Positions 17,895-26,137 of a stretch of DNA of 64,000 bases are shown here, piece by piece. The DNA is taken from the NCBI GenBank assembly GCA_013298845.1, contig JAAFJN010000006.1, forward strand, positions 62,001 to 126,000, written 5' to 3'. The notes beneath the pieces were generated by a model, which did not search any database, had not been told where the DNA came from, and saw only the letters and a list, made by a program, of their open reading frames with translations. The first letter of the stretch is position 1; the number at the start of each line of letters is the position of its first letter. This DNA comes from Chitinophagales bacterium (GTDB taxonomy: Bacteria; Bacteroidota; Bacteroidia; Chitinophagales; Saprospiraceae). The position numbers and the translations under genes are program-made.

Positions 17895-18074
17895 TGTAAA
17901 GTCGTAGTAAATTTGAATAAAATAGCGTAAAACTCAGGAACTCTCTTTTGATGCGTCCAATGCGCCCAAAAAGAAGAGGTAAATTTATTACAAAGTGGTT
18001 AATTGTTGGCGCAAAAAGCGGGGTTTGTGCCAAAAATGGCTGATATATACATCGGAGACGCTCCGTGTTTAAGT

Positions 18075-19070
18075 TTATAGCACTTTTACATTTTGTAAAA
18101 GCCGCTCCACAATTTCTTCCTGCGATACGCTTTGGGCTTCGGCTTCGTAAGTGAGGCCAATCCGGTGCCGCAGCACATCGGGGGCAATGGCACGCACATC
18201 TTCGGGGATAACGTACCCGCGCCGCCGCAAAAACGCCATTGCGCGCGCCGCTTGCGCCAAGGCAATGGAGGCACGCGGCGAGCCACCGTAACTAATGAGC
18301 GGTTTCAGGGCTTGAAGCCCGTATTCTTCGGGGGTGCGGGTGGCAAATACCAAATCAATAATGTAGTGTTCAATTTTTTCGTCCATGTAAATCCGTTCCA
18401 ACATGGTTCGTGCGCGCAGCAGCGCTTCTTTGGCCACTACTTTGCGGGTAACGGGCTGTTGGTTGCTCAAATTGAGCCGAATAATGGATTTTTCTTCTTC
18501 TTTGGACGGGTAACCGATTTTTACTTTTAACAAAAAGCGGTCCATTTGGGCTTCCGGGAGCGGGTAAGTGCCTTCCTGCTCGATGGGGTTTTGGGTGGCC
18601 AATACCAAAAATGGCTCTTCCAGCAAAAAACTTTCCGTCCCGATGGTCACTTGCCGTTCCTGCATGGCTTCGAGCAGGGCGCTTTGTACTTTGGCGGGAG
18701 CGCGGTTAATTTCGTCGGCCAGCACAAAATTGGAAAAAATGGGGCCTTTTCGCACCGAAAACTCCGATTTTGCCGGATTGTACACCATCGTACCAATGAC
18801 ATCGGCGGGTAGTAAATCGGGCGTGAATTGGATGCGGCTAAATTTGGCGTCAATGGCCTGCGACAAGGTTTTGATGGCCAGCGTTTTGGCCAGGCCGGGC
18901 ATTCCTTCCAATAAAATATGCCCTTTGGTCAGCAAACCGATGAGCAACCGGTCAATCATGGCGTGTTGGCCAACAATCACCCGGGCGGTTTCTTGTTGTA
19001 ATTCGGCGATAAAAGCCGATTCACGACTAATTTCTTCGTTCAGTGCGGTAATATCCGGTGGTATTTGCAT
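18075..19070 (-). CDS. MoxR-type AAA ATPase
   Basis: A 331-residue MoxR-family AAA+ ATPase with Walker A GMPGLAKT at 56-63, Walker B region FVLADEINRAP, sensor-type ATQNPIEQEGTYPLPEAQ and the MoxR lid domain at the C-terminus (GGSPRASIALAQAARAMAF). MoxR proteins are chaperone-like ATPases that usually work with von Willebrand A-domain proteins encoded next to them. No such partner is visible here: the gene is followed by the M36 protease and preceded by lpxK. It has its own -7 box at 19094-19101. Confidence 0.92.
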   Translation of the reverse strand: MQIPPDITALNEEISRESAFIAELQQETARVIVGQHAMIDRLLIGLLTKGHILLEGMPGLAKTLAIKTLSQAIDAKFSRIQFTPDLLPADVIGTMVYNPAKSEFSVRKGPIFSNFVLADEINRAPAKVQSALLEAMQERQVTIGTESFLLEEPFLVLATQNPIEQEGTYPLPEAQMDRFLLKVKIGYPSKEEEKSIIRLNLSNQQPVTRKVVAKEALLRARTMLERIYMDEKIEHYIIDLVFATRTPEEYGLQALKPLISYGGSPRASIALAQAARAMAFLRRRGYVIPEDVRAIAPDVLRHRIGLTYEAEAQSVSQEEIVERLLQNVKVL

Positions 19071-19093
19071 AATGTATTTGGAAAAAGAAGTCG

Positions 19094-19101
19094 CAAATGT
19101 A
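19094..19101 (-). promoter_or_regulatory. -7 box of the MoxR gene
   Basis: CAAATGTA on the plus strand reads TACATTTG on the minus strand, a full TAnnTTTG match 23 bases upstream of the MoxR start and just past the end of lpxK. Confidence 0.6.
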
Positions 19102-19106
19102 GTAGA

Positions 19107-20174
19107 TTACACTTCAAAACTTTGTAAAAAACGTTTTACCTCCGCCTGAAACAACAATTCGTCGTCGTCGCAAAAGGTAACTTCCACGGGCTGGACCAGA
19201 ACGGTCATTTGTTGTTTCCAAAAATATTCGCGGTGTAATTCTAAACGGGTGGCGTCTTTTTCGGTGGTAATGACCACTTTATTGGCCGAAGGGATGGCTT
19301 CGAAGCGCCTTTTTATTTCACTCAAGTCACCGTCGTCGAAATAGTGGTGGTCTTCGTGTTCGATGGTATGCACCGATTTTAGGTTTTTGCCCAAATAATG
19401 CAGCAAATAATCGGTATTGGCAATGGCGCTCACCAGCAGCGCATCGGTGTCGAGGTCCAGCGGGCGTTTGACATCGGGGCGGAGCAATTCGTAGGGCGTA
19501 CCGTATTTGTATTTGCTAAAAAAGACTTTTTGTCGGGCGTACGGCTCCATTTCGGCCAACATATCGCGGCGTTGGGCGGCCGTGAGGTCATCGGGGCATT
19601 TGGTAACGATGATGATATCGGCGCGTTGGTAGGCCGAACGCCATTCGCGCAAGCGCCCGGAAGGCAGCAGCCAGTCGCGGGTAAACGGGTTGGCAAATTC
19701 GGTGAGCATAACGTTGAGACCGGGCGATACGGCCAGGTGCTGAAAAGCGTCATCGAGCAGGACACATTGGGTATTGGGCCACGTTTTGACCAATTGTGGC
19801 ACGCCCAAAGCCCGGCTTTCGCTCACGGTGACGGGTATTTCGGGAAACTTTTTTTTGAACTGCAACGGCTCGTCGCCCGCGTCGAGGGCCGTATCCCAGG
19901 GATTTACTTCGCGGTAACCCACCGTTTTGCGCCCGTAACCCCGGCTCAACACGGCCACATCAATGTACGAATGCAACCACTGCATCAGGTACTCGATGTG
20001 CGGCGATTTACCGGTGCCCCCGGCGGAAATATTGCCAATGGAAATGACAGGCAAACTAAATTTAATGCTGCGCAAAGCCCCCGTTCGGTACAGCAAGTTC
20101 CGAAGCGAAACGCCCAGCCCGTACAACAACGCGAGCGGAGAAACCAAAATGCGAATTAATATATCGTCTTTCAT
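19107..20174 (-). CDS. lpxK: Tetraacyldisaccharide 4'-kinase
   Basis: A 355-residue LpxK. It phosphorylates the 4' position of the tetraacyl disaccharide to give lipid IVA, late in lipid A synthesis at the inner face of the inner membrane. An N-terminal membrane-associating helix (ILIRILVSPLALLYGLGV) precedes the P-loop GNISAGGTGKSPH at 47-59. Further conserved segments are LSRGYGRKT, a GDEPLQFKKKFPEIPV region and LLDDAFQHL. Length is normal. Other lpx genes are not in the window. Confidence 0.95.
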   Translation of the reverse strand: MKDDILIRILVSPLALLYGLGVSLRNLLYRTGALRSIKFSLPVISIGNISAGGTGKSPHIEYLMQWLHSYIDVAVLSRGYGRKTVGYREVNPWDTALDAGDEPLQFKKKFPEIPVTVSESRALGVPQLVKTWPNTQCVLLDDAFQHLAVSPGLNVMLTEFANPFTRDWLLPSGRLREWRSAYQRADIIIVTKCPDDLTAAQRRDMLAEMEPYARQKVFFSKYKYGTPYELLRPDVKRPLDLDTDALLVSAIANTDYLLHYLGKNLKSVHTIEHEDHHYFDDGDLSEIKRRFEAIPSANKVVITTEKDATRLELHREYFWKQQMTVLVQPVEVTFCDDDELLFQAEVKRFLQSFEV

Positions 20175-20475
20175 GGATGAAGGGTTGAATTGGTTGTGAA
20201 GGGTTAAATTGGTTGTGGAGGGTTGAATTTGTTGAATTTGTTTTGCTCGTCGAAGCGTACACGTATTTTGTTCCCACCAACCCCGGGCGGGTGTACATTG
20301 GAGTCAGTTGCCGTAGTGTATTGAGAATAGGAGTGTAAAAAGCGCTTTGCGGGGTTGTGTCCAAATCCGGCAAAGGATTTTAGACACTTTCGACTAATTA
20401 CGTTAAAAAAAGAGGGGGAAATGCTTAAAAAAGGAAAAAACACAACAAGTTCACTCATCACTCATCACTCATCAC
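20175..20475. repeat. Gene-free spacer with iterated GGTTGAATT and TCATCAC words
   Basis: Left end (20185-20243) carries imperfect repeats of GGTTGAATTGGTTGTG / GGGTTGAATTTGTTGAA. Right end (20450-20482) carries a regular 7-bp repeat, TCACTCA, four to five times. No gene is supported between. It resembles the other iterated-word loci at 9, 20.8, 35.8 and 57.8 kb in style but with different words and without a clear inverted partner. Confidence 0.55.
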
Positions 20476-20784
20476 TCAATTCCCTCCTTCAATTACGGCG
20501 GACAGGCCGCGATCCACGAGACCATCTTTGAGCGGTTCGAGTTCTTCGCGGGGGCCGGTTTTGACGGTTGCTTTTCCTTTGGTATGGATAATTAGCGCCA
20601 ATTGCTCGGCCTGTACCGAGGTATGGCCGAGAATTTCGGTAAAGCATTCGATCACCCAATCGAATGTATTGTGGTCATCGTTGTATACTATGATTTGGGC
20701 CGGGAGATCCGTCCCCAGGTCCAGTTCAAGGTCTTCGTCTAAAAGTACCTCTTGGTCCTCCTCCCAAAGCGGTTTAACTGGCAT
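20476..20784 (-). CDS. clpS: ATP-dependent Clp protease adaptor ClpS
   Basis: A 102-residue ClpS, the adaptor that hands N-degron substrates to ClpAP. The acidic N-terminal extension (EDQEVLLDEDLELDLG) is typical of Bacteroidota members. The core contains the substrate-pocket segment VYNDDHNTFDWVIECF (about 33-48) and the ClpA-binding IIHTKGKATVKTG segment. It is monocistronic by appearance, with repeats on both sides and no adjacent clpA. Confidence 0.93.
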   Translation of the reverse strand: MPVKPLWEEDQEVLLDEDLELDLGTDLPAQIIVYNDDHNTFDWVIECFTEILGHTSVQAEQLALIIHTKGKATVKTGPREELEPLKDGLVDRGLSAVIEGGN

Positions 20785-21036
20785 TTTCTTTAGTGAAAAG
20801 TGAAAAGTGAAAAGTGGATAGTGAAAAGTGGATAGTGAAAAACGAAAAGTGTAGAGTGATAAAAGTCAAAACAAGGCAAATCAGATACAGATAGTAAAAA
20901 ATAATTTTTTAAATTGCATCTAATTGGTCTTCACTTTTGTAGTACTATCAGGTGCAAAGTAATTTCACAAGCGGACATCATACTACACTATTCACTATAC
21001 ATTTTTCACTATTCACTATACGTTTTTCACTATTCA
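20785..21036. repeat. Foldback array of AGTGAAAAGTG words around an AT-rich core
   Basis: Left arm (about 20790-20860) repeats GTGAAAAGTGAAAAGTG with GTGGATA variants. Right arm (about 20985-21038) is the approximate reverse complement, built of TTCACTATACATTTTTCACT words. The 120-bp core shows no sequence similarity to the cores at 9.1 or 57.9 kb that I can see. Confidence 0.65.
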
Positions 21037-21498
21037 CTAATTAGCGAGTGCTTTTTTTACGGCTTCGAAATTAGGGACTTCACCCGCGTTTTCGAGCACT
21101 TCGGCGTATTGGATGATACCCTCTTTATTGATCACGAAAGCGGAGCGTTTGGAAACGCCTTTCATTTCGAACACAAAGTCTTTGTAGAGGCTATCGTATT
21201 TTTTAGACACCGTTTTGTTAAAATCGGATAACAATGGGAAGTTGAACTTTTGTTCCTCTTTCCATTTGCCCAGCGTGAACACCGAATCCACGGAAACGGC
21301 CAATACCTGCGCGTCGAGGCGGGCATAGTCCGCGATGCTGTCGCGCATATCGCAGAGTTCTTTGGTACAAACGCCCGTAAAGGCCATTGGAAAAAACAAC
21401 AATACTACGTTTTGGCCGCGGTATTGTTTGAGGGAAACTAACTCTTTTTCGCTGTTGCGCAGCGTAAAATCGGGGGCTTTATCGCCTGTTTTTAACAT
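21037..21498 (-). CDS. Peroxiredoxin, BCP/AhpC-TSA type
   Basis: A 153-residue thioredoxin-fold peroxidase. It opens MLKTGDKAPDFTLRN, and the peroxidatic cysteine C44 in AFTGVCTKELC is followed five residues on by C49 as a likely resolving cysteine, the pattern of atypical 2-Cys bacterioferritin-comigratory proteins. The frame extends to 21543, but the ATG at 21498 gives the family's normal N-terminus and avoids overlap with the upstream gene. It lies 22 bases downstream of the DUF3467 gene and probably shares its promoter. Confidence 0.92.
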   Translation of the reverse strand: MLKTGDKAPDFTLRNSEKELVSLKQYRGQNVVLLFFPMAFTGVCTKELCDMRDSIADYARLDAQVLAVSVDSVFTLGKWKEEQKFNFPLLSDFNKTVSKKYDSLYKDFVFEMKGVSKRSAFVINKEGIIQYAEVLENAGEVPNFEAVKKALAN

Positions 21499-21520
21499 AT
21501 TATTCAACAATGGGTAAAAG

Positions 21521-21838
21521 TTATGCTTGGGCAGCGGGGCCAAAATTCATGGGTGGAACCGGAGAGTGGTCCTCTTCAATTTTGCCAAACTGCATTTCGT
21601 ACTTGTTAATATTGTCGCGCAAAGCGGCCATGAGGCGTTTGGCGTGTTGCGGCGTTAAAATGATGCGGCTTTTTACTTTTGCTTTCGGCACATTGGGCAT
21701 CATTCGGATAAAATCTACCACAAATTCGGCGTTAGAGTGCGAAATAATGGCCAGATTGGAATAAGTACCTTCGGCCACTTCTTCCGGTAGTTCGATATTG
21801 ATAGAACCTTGGTTGGGTAAATTTTTGTTATCAGACAT
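21521..21838 (-). CDS. DUF3467 family protein
   Basis: A 105-residue cytoplasmic protein (MSDNKNLPNQGSINIELPEE) matching the short DUF3467 family widespread in Bacteroidota. It has the conserved YSNLAIISHSNAEFVVDFI and RIILTPQHAKRLMAAL segments. Its function is not established; the fold has been described as small and dimeric with beta-strands followed by a helix. The start at 21838 is chosen over an in-frame upstream ATG because the promoter box lies between them. It is the first gene of a likely two-gene unit with the peroxiredoxin. Confidence 0.88.
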   Translation of the reverse strand: MSDNKNLPNQGSINIELPEEVAEGTYSNLAIISHSNAEFVVDFIRMMPNVPKAKVKSRIILTPQHAKRLMAALRDNINKYEMQFGKIEEDHSPVPPMNFGPAAQA

Positions 21839-21864
21839 AAAAAATCCTGTTTTTAAATAGGGCA

Positions 21865-21872
21865 CAAAGGTA
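21865..21872 (-). promoter_or_regulatory. -7 box of the DUF3467-peroxiredoxin unit
   Basis: CAAAGGTA on the plus strand reads TACCTTTG on the minus strand, 26 bases upstream of the DUF3467 start. Its position rules out the longer in-frame start at 21889. Confidence 0.65.
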
Positions 21873-21943
21873 CAACCTTTTGACGCCAATTAAAAACAGG
21901 ATTTTTTAAAATTGGTTGTGAACCAATGCACTATGAGGGCAAA

Positions 21944-23260
21944 TTATTCGGTAATCACGATGGTCCCCAAACCGGTCAAACGACCGTTTTCGATAATGCG
22001 ATACCCGTAGAACCCCGGTGAAATACCGTTCAGTGGTACGTTATTGCCCCTAAAAACGGTGCGCAAAGCGGGCTGCCCCAACACCGAAGTTAGTTCCAAA
22101 TACCCCTCCGAAATACTTGGCCCGCCGATGGTAATACCCGCCGAACCCGATACCGGATTGGGCATGATCCGGCGGTGGAGTGCCGCGATATCCGCCGTAG
22201 TGGTACCATTTGGAACGGTGGGGTCTAATGCCACTTCAAACTCCTGTTCACAAAGGGCATCATTGTTGCATCCGTCCCACGATGACCACCTGATTTTATG
22301 CTTTCCACGCGGAAATTCCGGTGTTTTGTTCACCGAAGGGATGGCTCCGATTGTCCACACCAATTTCGCGGTGAGGGTGTTGTCCGAATTGACAATGCGT
22401 TGGATTTTAAAACTATATTTTTCTTCCGGCGGGACGTTCCGGCCATCAAATACCGCGATTTGGCCCGTTCCTCCAAATGGGTAATTATCCACATAAGTGC
22501 TTCCCGCCGGTAGCGGGTTGTTGTTATATAATCTGGTTTCCCGGGTACCGTCGTTATCCAGATCGAGGAACAATGAAAAATCGATTTCTAAATGTTGCGC
22601 CACTTGACACCCGTCGGTTGAGGTAAAACTCAATTCAACGGGCATTTCCGGCAAATTATTGGATAATAACGTTGAGTCGTACCAAAGCGGGTCGTTCCAT
22701 AAATCGGGGTCATTGTCGGTGCTGTCGGTTTGACTAAATGCTGTTTGGAAATTCACCAGCGTTGGCGGTGCCAAGTCAAATAGTCTAATGGATTGCGTGT
22801 AGGTATATTTTTTGGCTTCTGAATTCCAATACGTACTAAAATTAGTGGGCATTGGGTCGGTAGCATTTAATTTTACAATGGTAGGTGCCCAGGGGGCCGG
22901 GGTATTGGCGGGCGAAACAACGGGACCTGGTAAATTGGCCGGATGGTAGGTTATATTATTCGGATTCGGATTTGGAACAAATACGGCCTCCGTTAGTAGT
23001 GTAGCCCCCGGCAGTGCCACCGTCCAGGTGCGCTCTATCCCGTTACAAAATGGTACAAAAGGGCCCCAGGTAACAAAAGCATCGGTGTACGTGATGACAA
23101 TGGAGTCATTATTGGGGTTATACACCTCCGGGCGATCGTATTCGAGGGGCGCGATGGAGCAGTTGGTGATGAGAAGGTCGTCGGGGAAATGGATGTAATA
23201 CGATTGTGCTGTAAGTTCACACAACCCAAAGCAGGCCATAAAAAGTAAGATTATACGCAT
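21944..23260 (-). CDS. Secreted protein of unknown function with T9SS sorting tail
   Basis: A 438-residue protein with a signal peptide (MRIILLFMACFGLCELTAQS) and a C-terminal T9SS-like sorting domain (RRIMPNPVSGSAGITIGG ... GTIVITE). The middle is beta-rich and contains a pattern typical of Bacteroidota adhesin-like cargo: four scattered Cys, many Asn/Asp-Pro turns, and KHKIRWSSWDGCNN near 320. I do not recognise a catalytic motif. It has its own -7 box and stands alone between DUF3467 and the hydroxylase gene. Confidence 0.75.
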   Translation of the reverse strand: MRIILLFMACFGLCELTAQSYYIHFPDDLLITNCSIAPLEYDRPEVYNPNNDSIVITYTDAFVTWGPFVPFCNGIERTWTVALPGATLLTEAVFVPNPNPNNITYHPANLPGPVVSPANTPAPWAPTIVKLNATDPMPTNFSTYWNSEAKKYTYTQSIRLFDLAPPTLVNFQTAFSQTDSTDNDPDLWNDPLWYDSTLLSNNLPEMPVELSFTSTDGCQVAQHLEIDFSLFLDLDNDGTRETRLYNNNPLPAGSTYVDNYPFGGTGQIAVFDGRNVPPEEKYSFKIQRIVNSDNTLTAKLVWTIGAIPSVNKTPEFPRGKHKIRWSSWDGCNNDALCEQEFEVALDPTVPNGTTTADIAALHRRIMPNPVSGSAGITIGGPSISEGYLELTSVLGQPALRTVFRGNNVPLNGISPGFYGYRIIENGRLTGLGTIVITE

Positions 23261-23311
23261 GTTGGAGTGTTTTTGATGATTTTTATTTTCTAAAATGTTC
23301 TTAAATTAATA

Positions 23312-23319
23312 CAAAGATA
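23312..23319 (-). promoter_or_regulatory. -7 box of the secreted-protein gene
   Basis: CAAAGATA on the plus strand reads TATCTTTG on the minus strand, a full TAnnTTTG match 51 bases upstream of the start at 23260. Confidence 0.55.
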
Positions 23320-23406
23320 CAGGTATTTTTTAAAAAAATGCCGGGCCTGTTTATAAAATAAAAATCAGGTATTTTTACGGGTAATTTTCGTGTGGTTGAA
23401 CGCACT

Positions 23407-23414
23407 ACATTTGC
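23407..23414 (+). promoter_or_regulatory. -7 box of the hydroxylase-fusion gene
   Basis: TACATTTG, a full TAnnTTTG match, 22 bases before the ATG at 23437. It supports that start over an in-frame GTG at 23392. Confidence 0.6.
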
Positions 23415-23436
23415 GACATCATCCAACCTGTTTGAT

Positions 23437-24549
23437 ATGGAATTAACGACATCCGCAGCGCCGCAAACGACGGTACCCGAAACCCCTCTTTTATACAACA
23501 AACACGCGGTAAAACTGCCTTTTACCTTCGATGTGACCCAGTTACAGGCCGAATTGGCCCAAATTCCCGCCGAAGCCTGGCAAGTACAATACGAAGGTGA
23601 TTGGGCCGTGGCACCGCTGCGCTCGGTGGCCGAGCACCCCGGTATTATTTACGCCGTTTTGGGGGGCGGAAACGATGGTTTTTACAAAAATACCACTTAT
23701 TTGGAGCAAAGCCCGTGTATGCGTTCGGTGGCCGAACAAATGAAAAGCCCGGTCGGGGCCATGCGTCTGATGCGCCTCGGGCCGGGAGCCAAAATTCTCG
23801 AACACAAAGATGATATGTGCACCGAATCCCTTCGGGAGTTCCGGTTGCACGTGCCCATTGTTACCAACCCCGACGTCAAGTTTATGGTTGATGGCAAACG
23901 GGTGAACATGCAGCCCGGCGAATTGTGGTACGCGGATTTTAGTAAAATACACTGTGTGGACAACGACGGCGATACCGAAAGGGTACACCTCGTGATGGAT
24001 TGTTTGGCCGACGAAAACCTGCTGAAAACCATCAACGACGCGATAGAATTTGACATGATTGAGCAGTTCCTGAACGGCATCGGGATTCCTACCGCCGAAG
24101 GAGTCATTGAAGAAGACACCTTTTTGCCCGGCGTGCTCATCCACAACGGCACCATTACGTACGACCGAAACAAAATTGCCAGCCCCGGCGATTTGTTGCA
24201 CGAGGCCGGACACATTGCTGTTTCCGAAACTCCCGAAACCGTTGGAGGAAACGTGGGTGCCGCGCAACCAACCAACCAAGCGATGGGCGAAGAAGTTGCC
24301 ACCATTTTGTGGTCTTATGCCGCTTTAAACGCCATTGGCCTCAATGTAAAAAGCGTTTTTCACGACCTCGGCTACAAAGGTGCCAGCGATTGGCACATTG
24401 ATTTGATGCTCTCGGGACAATTCAACGGTCTTCCACTTCTCGAATGGATGGGCATGACGGCATCGCCGGCGAAAGCCGAAAAATTGGGCGTGCCACCGTT
24501 CCCGCATATGTTGCACTGGCTGCGGCCGGTGGTGGTTTACGAGGAATAA
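23437..24549 (+). CDS. Aspartyl/asparaginyl beta-hydroxylase fused to an HEAGH-motif domain
   Basis: A 370-residue two-domain protein. Residues about 30-200 form an Asp/Asn beta-hydroxylase-like (2-oxoglutarate/Fe(II) oxygenase) domain. Its signature segments are LGPGAKILEHKDDM with H123, the FRLHVPIV strand, and RVHLVMDC with H184. Residues about 205-370 form a second domain with a zinc-protease-like HEAGH at 255-259 (GDLLHEAGHIAV), then WSYAALNAIGL, VFHDLGYKG and a conserved C-terminus PPFPHMLHWLRP. The second domain resembles a stand-alone family of unknown function in Bacteroidota and Proteobacteria. Both sets of active-site residues appear intact. The downstream CNC-motif gene is co-directional, 139 bases away. 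Substrate unknown. Confidence 0.8.
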   Translation: MELTTSAAPQTTVPETPLLYNKHAVKLPFTFDVTQLQAELAQIPAEAWQVQYEGDWAVAPLRSVAEHPGIIYAVLGGGNDGFYKNTTYLEQSPCMRSVAEQMKSPVGAMRLMRLGPGAKILEHKDDMCTESLREFRLHVPIVTNPDVKFMVDGKRVNMQPGELWYADFSKIHCVDNDGDTERVHLVMDCLADENLLKTINDAIEFDMIEQFLNGIGIPTAEGVIEEDTFLPGVLIHNGTITYDRNKIASPGDLLHEAGHIAVSETPETVGGNVGAAQPTNQAMGEEVATILWSYAALNAIGLNVKSVFHDLGYKGASDWHIDLMLSGQFNGLPLLEWMGMTASPAKAEKLGVPPFPHMLHWLRPVVVYEE

Positions 24550-24688
24550 GTTTGTTTTTTTCATCCACAATATTTTTACCTTCGGGAAAATAATGACCGG
24601 ATTTTTAAAAACCCTTCGCCCGGTTTTGGTGTTTACGCCGACAGTACGAATTTTTTATCAAGAAATTACCACAAAATAAATACTCGCT

Positions 24689-25180
24689 ATGGCACATGCT
24701 AATGAATTACTGGTCAATGCTTTACGCACCACTGCGCAACGCCTGCGCGAGGGAGCACCGTACGCCTGGGGGCACCACGGACAATGCAATTGCGGCAATT
24801 TGGCGCAAGTCGTGACGACCTGGACGGCCGGTGAAATTATGCGTTTCGCACACGCCGGATCGGGTGAATGGACCGAATTGGCCAACGACTACTGCGGCAT
24901 CAGTGAGGCGCCGGCCGAAATGCTGGTTCACCGCCTGATGGATATTGGTCTTACCCCTTCGGATATTCACCACCTCGAATATTTGTCGGACAAAGCCGTG
25001 TTGCAGCACCTCGAAGGCGGTTTCCGGTGGCTAAAACGCAATCGCCGCGAAGATGCCATTGCTTATTTTGAGGCGTTCGCGCAAATGCTCGAAGGGCAAT
25101 TGATCCGTCAACAAATTGTGAGGGAAATGAATGCACTTCAACCACAACCCGAAGCAGTGCGGGAAATGGCGGCGGTGTAG
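24689..25180 (+). CDS. Conserved protein of unknown function with a CNC motif
   Basis: A 163-residue cytoplasmic protein that resembles a family found in many Bacteroidota. The N-terminal segment GAPYAWGHHGQCNCGNL (about 23-39) has two closely spaced cysteines and two histidines that could bind a metal. Further on are GEWTELANDYC near 56 and a mostly helical C-terminus (GGFRWLKRNRREDAIAYFEAF). No reaction is known. It follows the hydroxylase/HEAGH gene in the same direction; the spacer has a near-consensus -7 box (TACCTTCG) near 24585, so it may be transcribed separately. Confidence 0.75.
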   Translation: MAHANELLVNALRTTAQRLREGAPYAWGHHGQCNCGNLAQVVTTWTAGEIMRFAHAGSGEWTELANDYCGISEAPAEMLVHRLMDIGLTPSDIHHLEYLSDKAVLQHLEGGFRWLKRNRREDAIAYFEAFAQMLEGQLIRQQIVREMNALQPQPEAVREMAAV

Positions 25181-25374
25181 GGCAGTAAGGTGGGCAGAAC
25201 TAAAAAATATGTGTAAAGCCTGGTACAAGTAAAAAACTTATTTTTAATTTTGACTCTGCCCAAAAAGAAACTAAAAACGAAATATAAACGTTATTGGCTT
25301 ACACACTTTCAGCGAGCAATTCAAAGACGGTTGAAATGTATTTTTTAAGTTCACCAATTTTCAAATCTTGATTC

Positions 25375-25584
25375 ATGGTTTTAGAAAGAACTGCCAGCGA
25401 AGTCATCATTAGGCTTCCTGCTAATATTAACTGGGAGGATTTAGAATTGATGATTCGTTTCATCAAGTACAAACAAAACGTCTCCAAAAGCAAAGCCACT
25501 CAAGAGGAAATTGATCAGCTAGCACGCGATGTCAATAAACAATGGTGGGAGGAAAATAAACATCGTTTTTTGAAGCAGCCATGA
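25375..25584 (+). CDS. Putative antitoxin of a PIN-type toxin-antitoxin pair
   Basis: A 69-residue charged protein (MVLERTASEVIIRLPANINW at the N-terminus, tryptophan- and lysine-rich C-terminus). It is a typical short antitoxin: a beta-strand/helix DNA-binding-like front part followed by a toxin-wrapping helical tail. Its stop overlaps the ATG of the PIN gene by 4 bases (ATGA at 25581-25584), the usual translational coupling of TA operons. The exact family is not recognised. The pair sits in a gene-poor gap between two conserved genes, consistent with acquisition by transfer. Confidence 0.7.
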   Translation: MVLERTASEVIIRLPANINWEDLELMIRFIKYKQNVSKSKATQEEIDQLARDVNKQWWEENKHRFLKQP

Positions 25585-26032
25585 AAATCGTTGTTGATAC
25601 CAACATCATTTTAGTGCCATGTTGAATCCATCGGCTACGATTGGACAAATCATCATCTACGGACAACGGCATCAGCAATTCGAGTTTTTTGCTCCTAACC
25701 TGCTCAAAGAGGAGATAAAAAGACACCGGAATAAAATTATTGAAGTCTCCAAGTCCATCGAGGATACGTCTTTCGAGGATATTAGAGATGAGATGTTTAG
25801 GTGTATAAATTTTATTTCGGAAGAACAGGTGCCTTATGAATTTTGGCATGATGCCATTCCGTTGGTACGAGATACAGATATGGATGACATTGCCTTCGTA
25901 GTGTTAGCAGAGTATTTAGATGCCAAACTTTGGACAGGTGATAAAAAATTAATGACAGGACTTGAAAAACATGGATTCACTCGAATTGTCACCACCGATG
26001 ATTTGTCAAATATGAAGTTTACTGACCAATAG
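25581..26032 (+). pseudogene. PIN-domain toxin, frameshifted
   Basis: The ATG at 25581 starts MKIVVDTNIILV, the canonical PIN-domain opening with the first catalytic Asp, but the frame ends after 14 codons at a TGA. The rest of the toxin continues one frame over from about 25617: AMLNPSATIGQ, then a helical middle, DMDDIAFVVLAEYLDAKLWTGDKKLM with the remaining acidic residues, and a stop at 26030-26032. A single missing base near 25613-25617 (GTG CC instead of GTG GCC) explains the break. The joined product would be about 150 residues, normal for VapC-like endoribonucleases. It is either a true inactivating mutation or a sequencing/assembly error. Confidence 0.8.
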
Positions 26033-26078
26033 AGTAGAACGCTGGTAGCAATATATTTCACCAAAATTACTCCTTTAT

Positions 26079-26121
26079 AAAAAATCCGTTACGATCTACC
26101 TGTGATCGTAACGGATTTTTT
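26079..26121. terminator. Bidirectional terminator after the PIN gene
   Basis: A perfect stem AAATCCGTTACGATC paired with GATCGTAACGGATTT, 7-base loop, with an A run before and a T run after. It can serve the TA pair on the plus strand and the lipoprotein/small-ORF unit on the minus strand. Confidence 0.85.
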
Positions 26122-26137
26122 TTGCAGATTTCAAAGA

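Noticed and set aside
18075-19070. MoxR/VWA chaperone operon
   Set aside because: No von Willebrand A-domain gene is adjacent; the neighbours are lpxK and the M36 protease, and the gene has its own promoter box.
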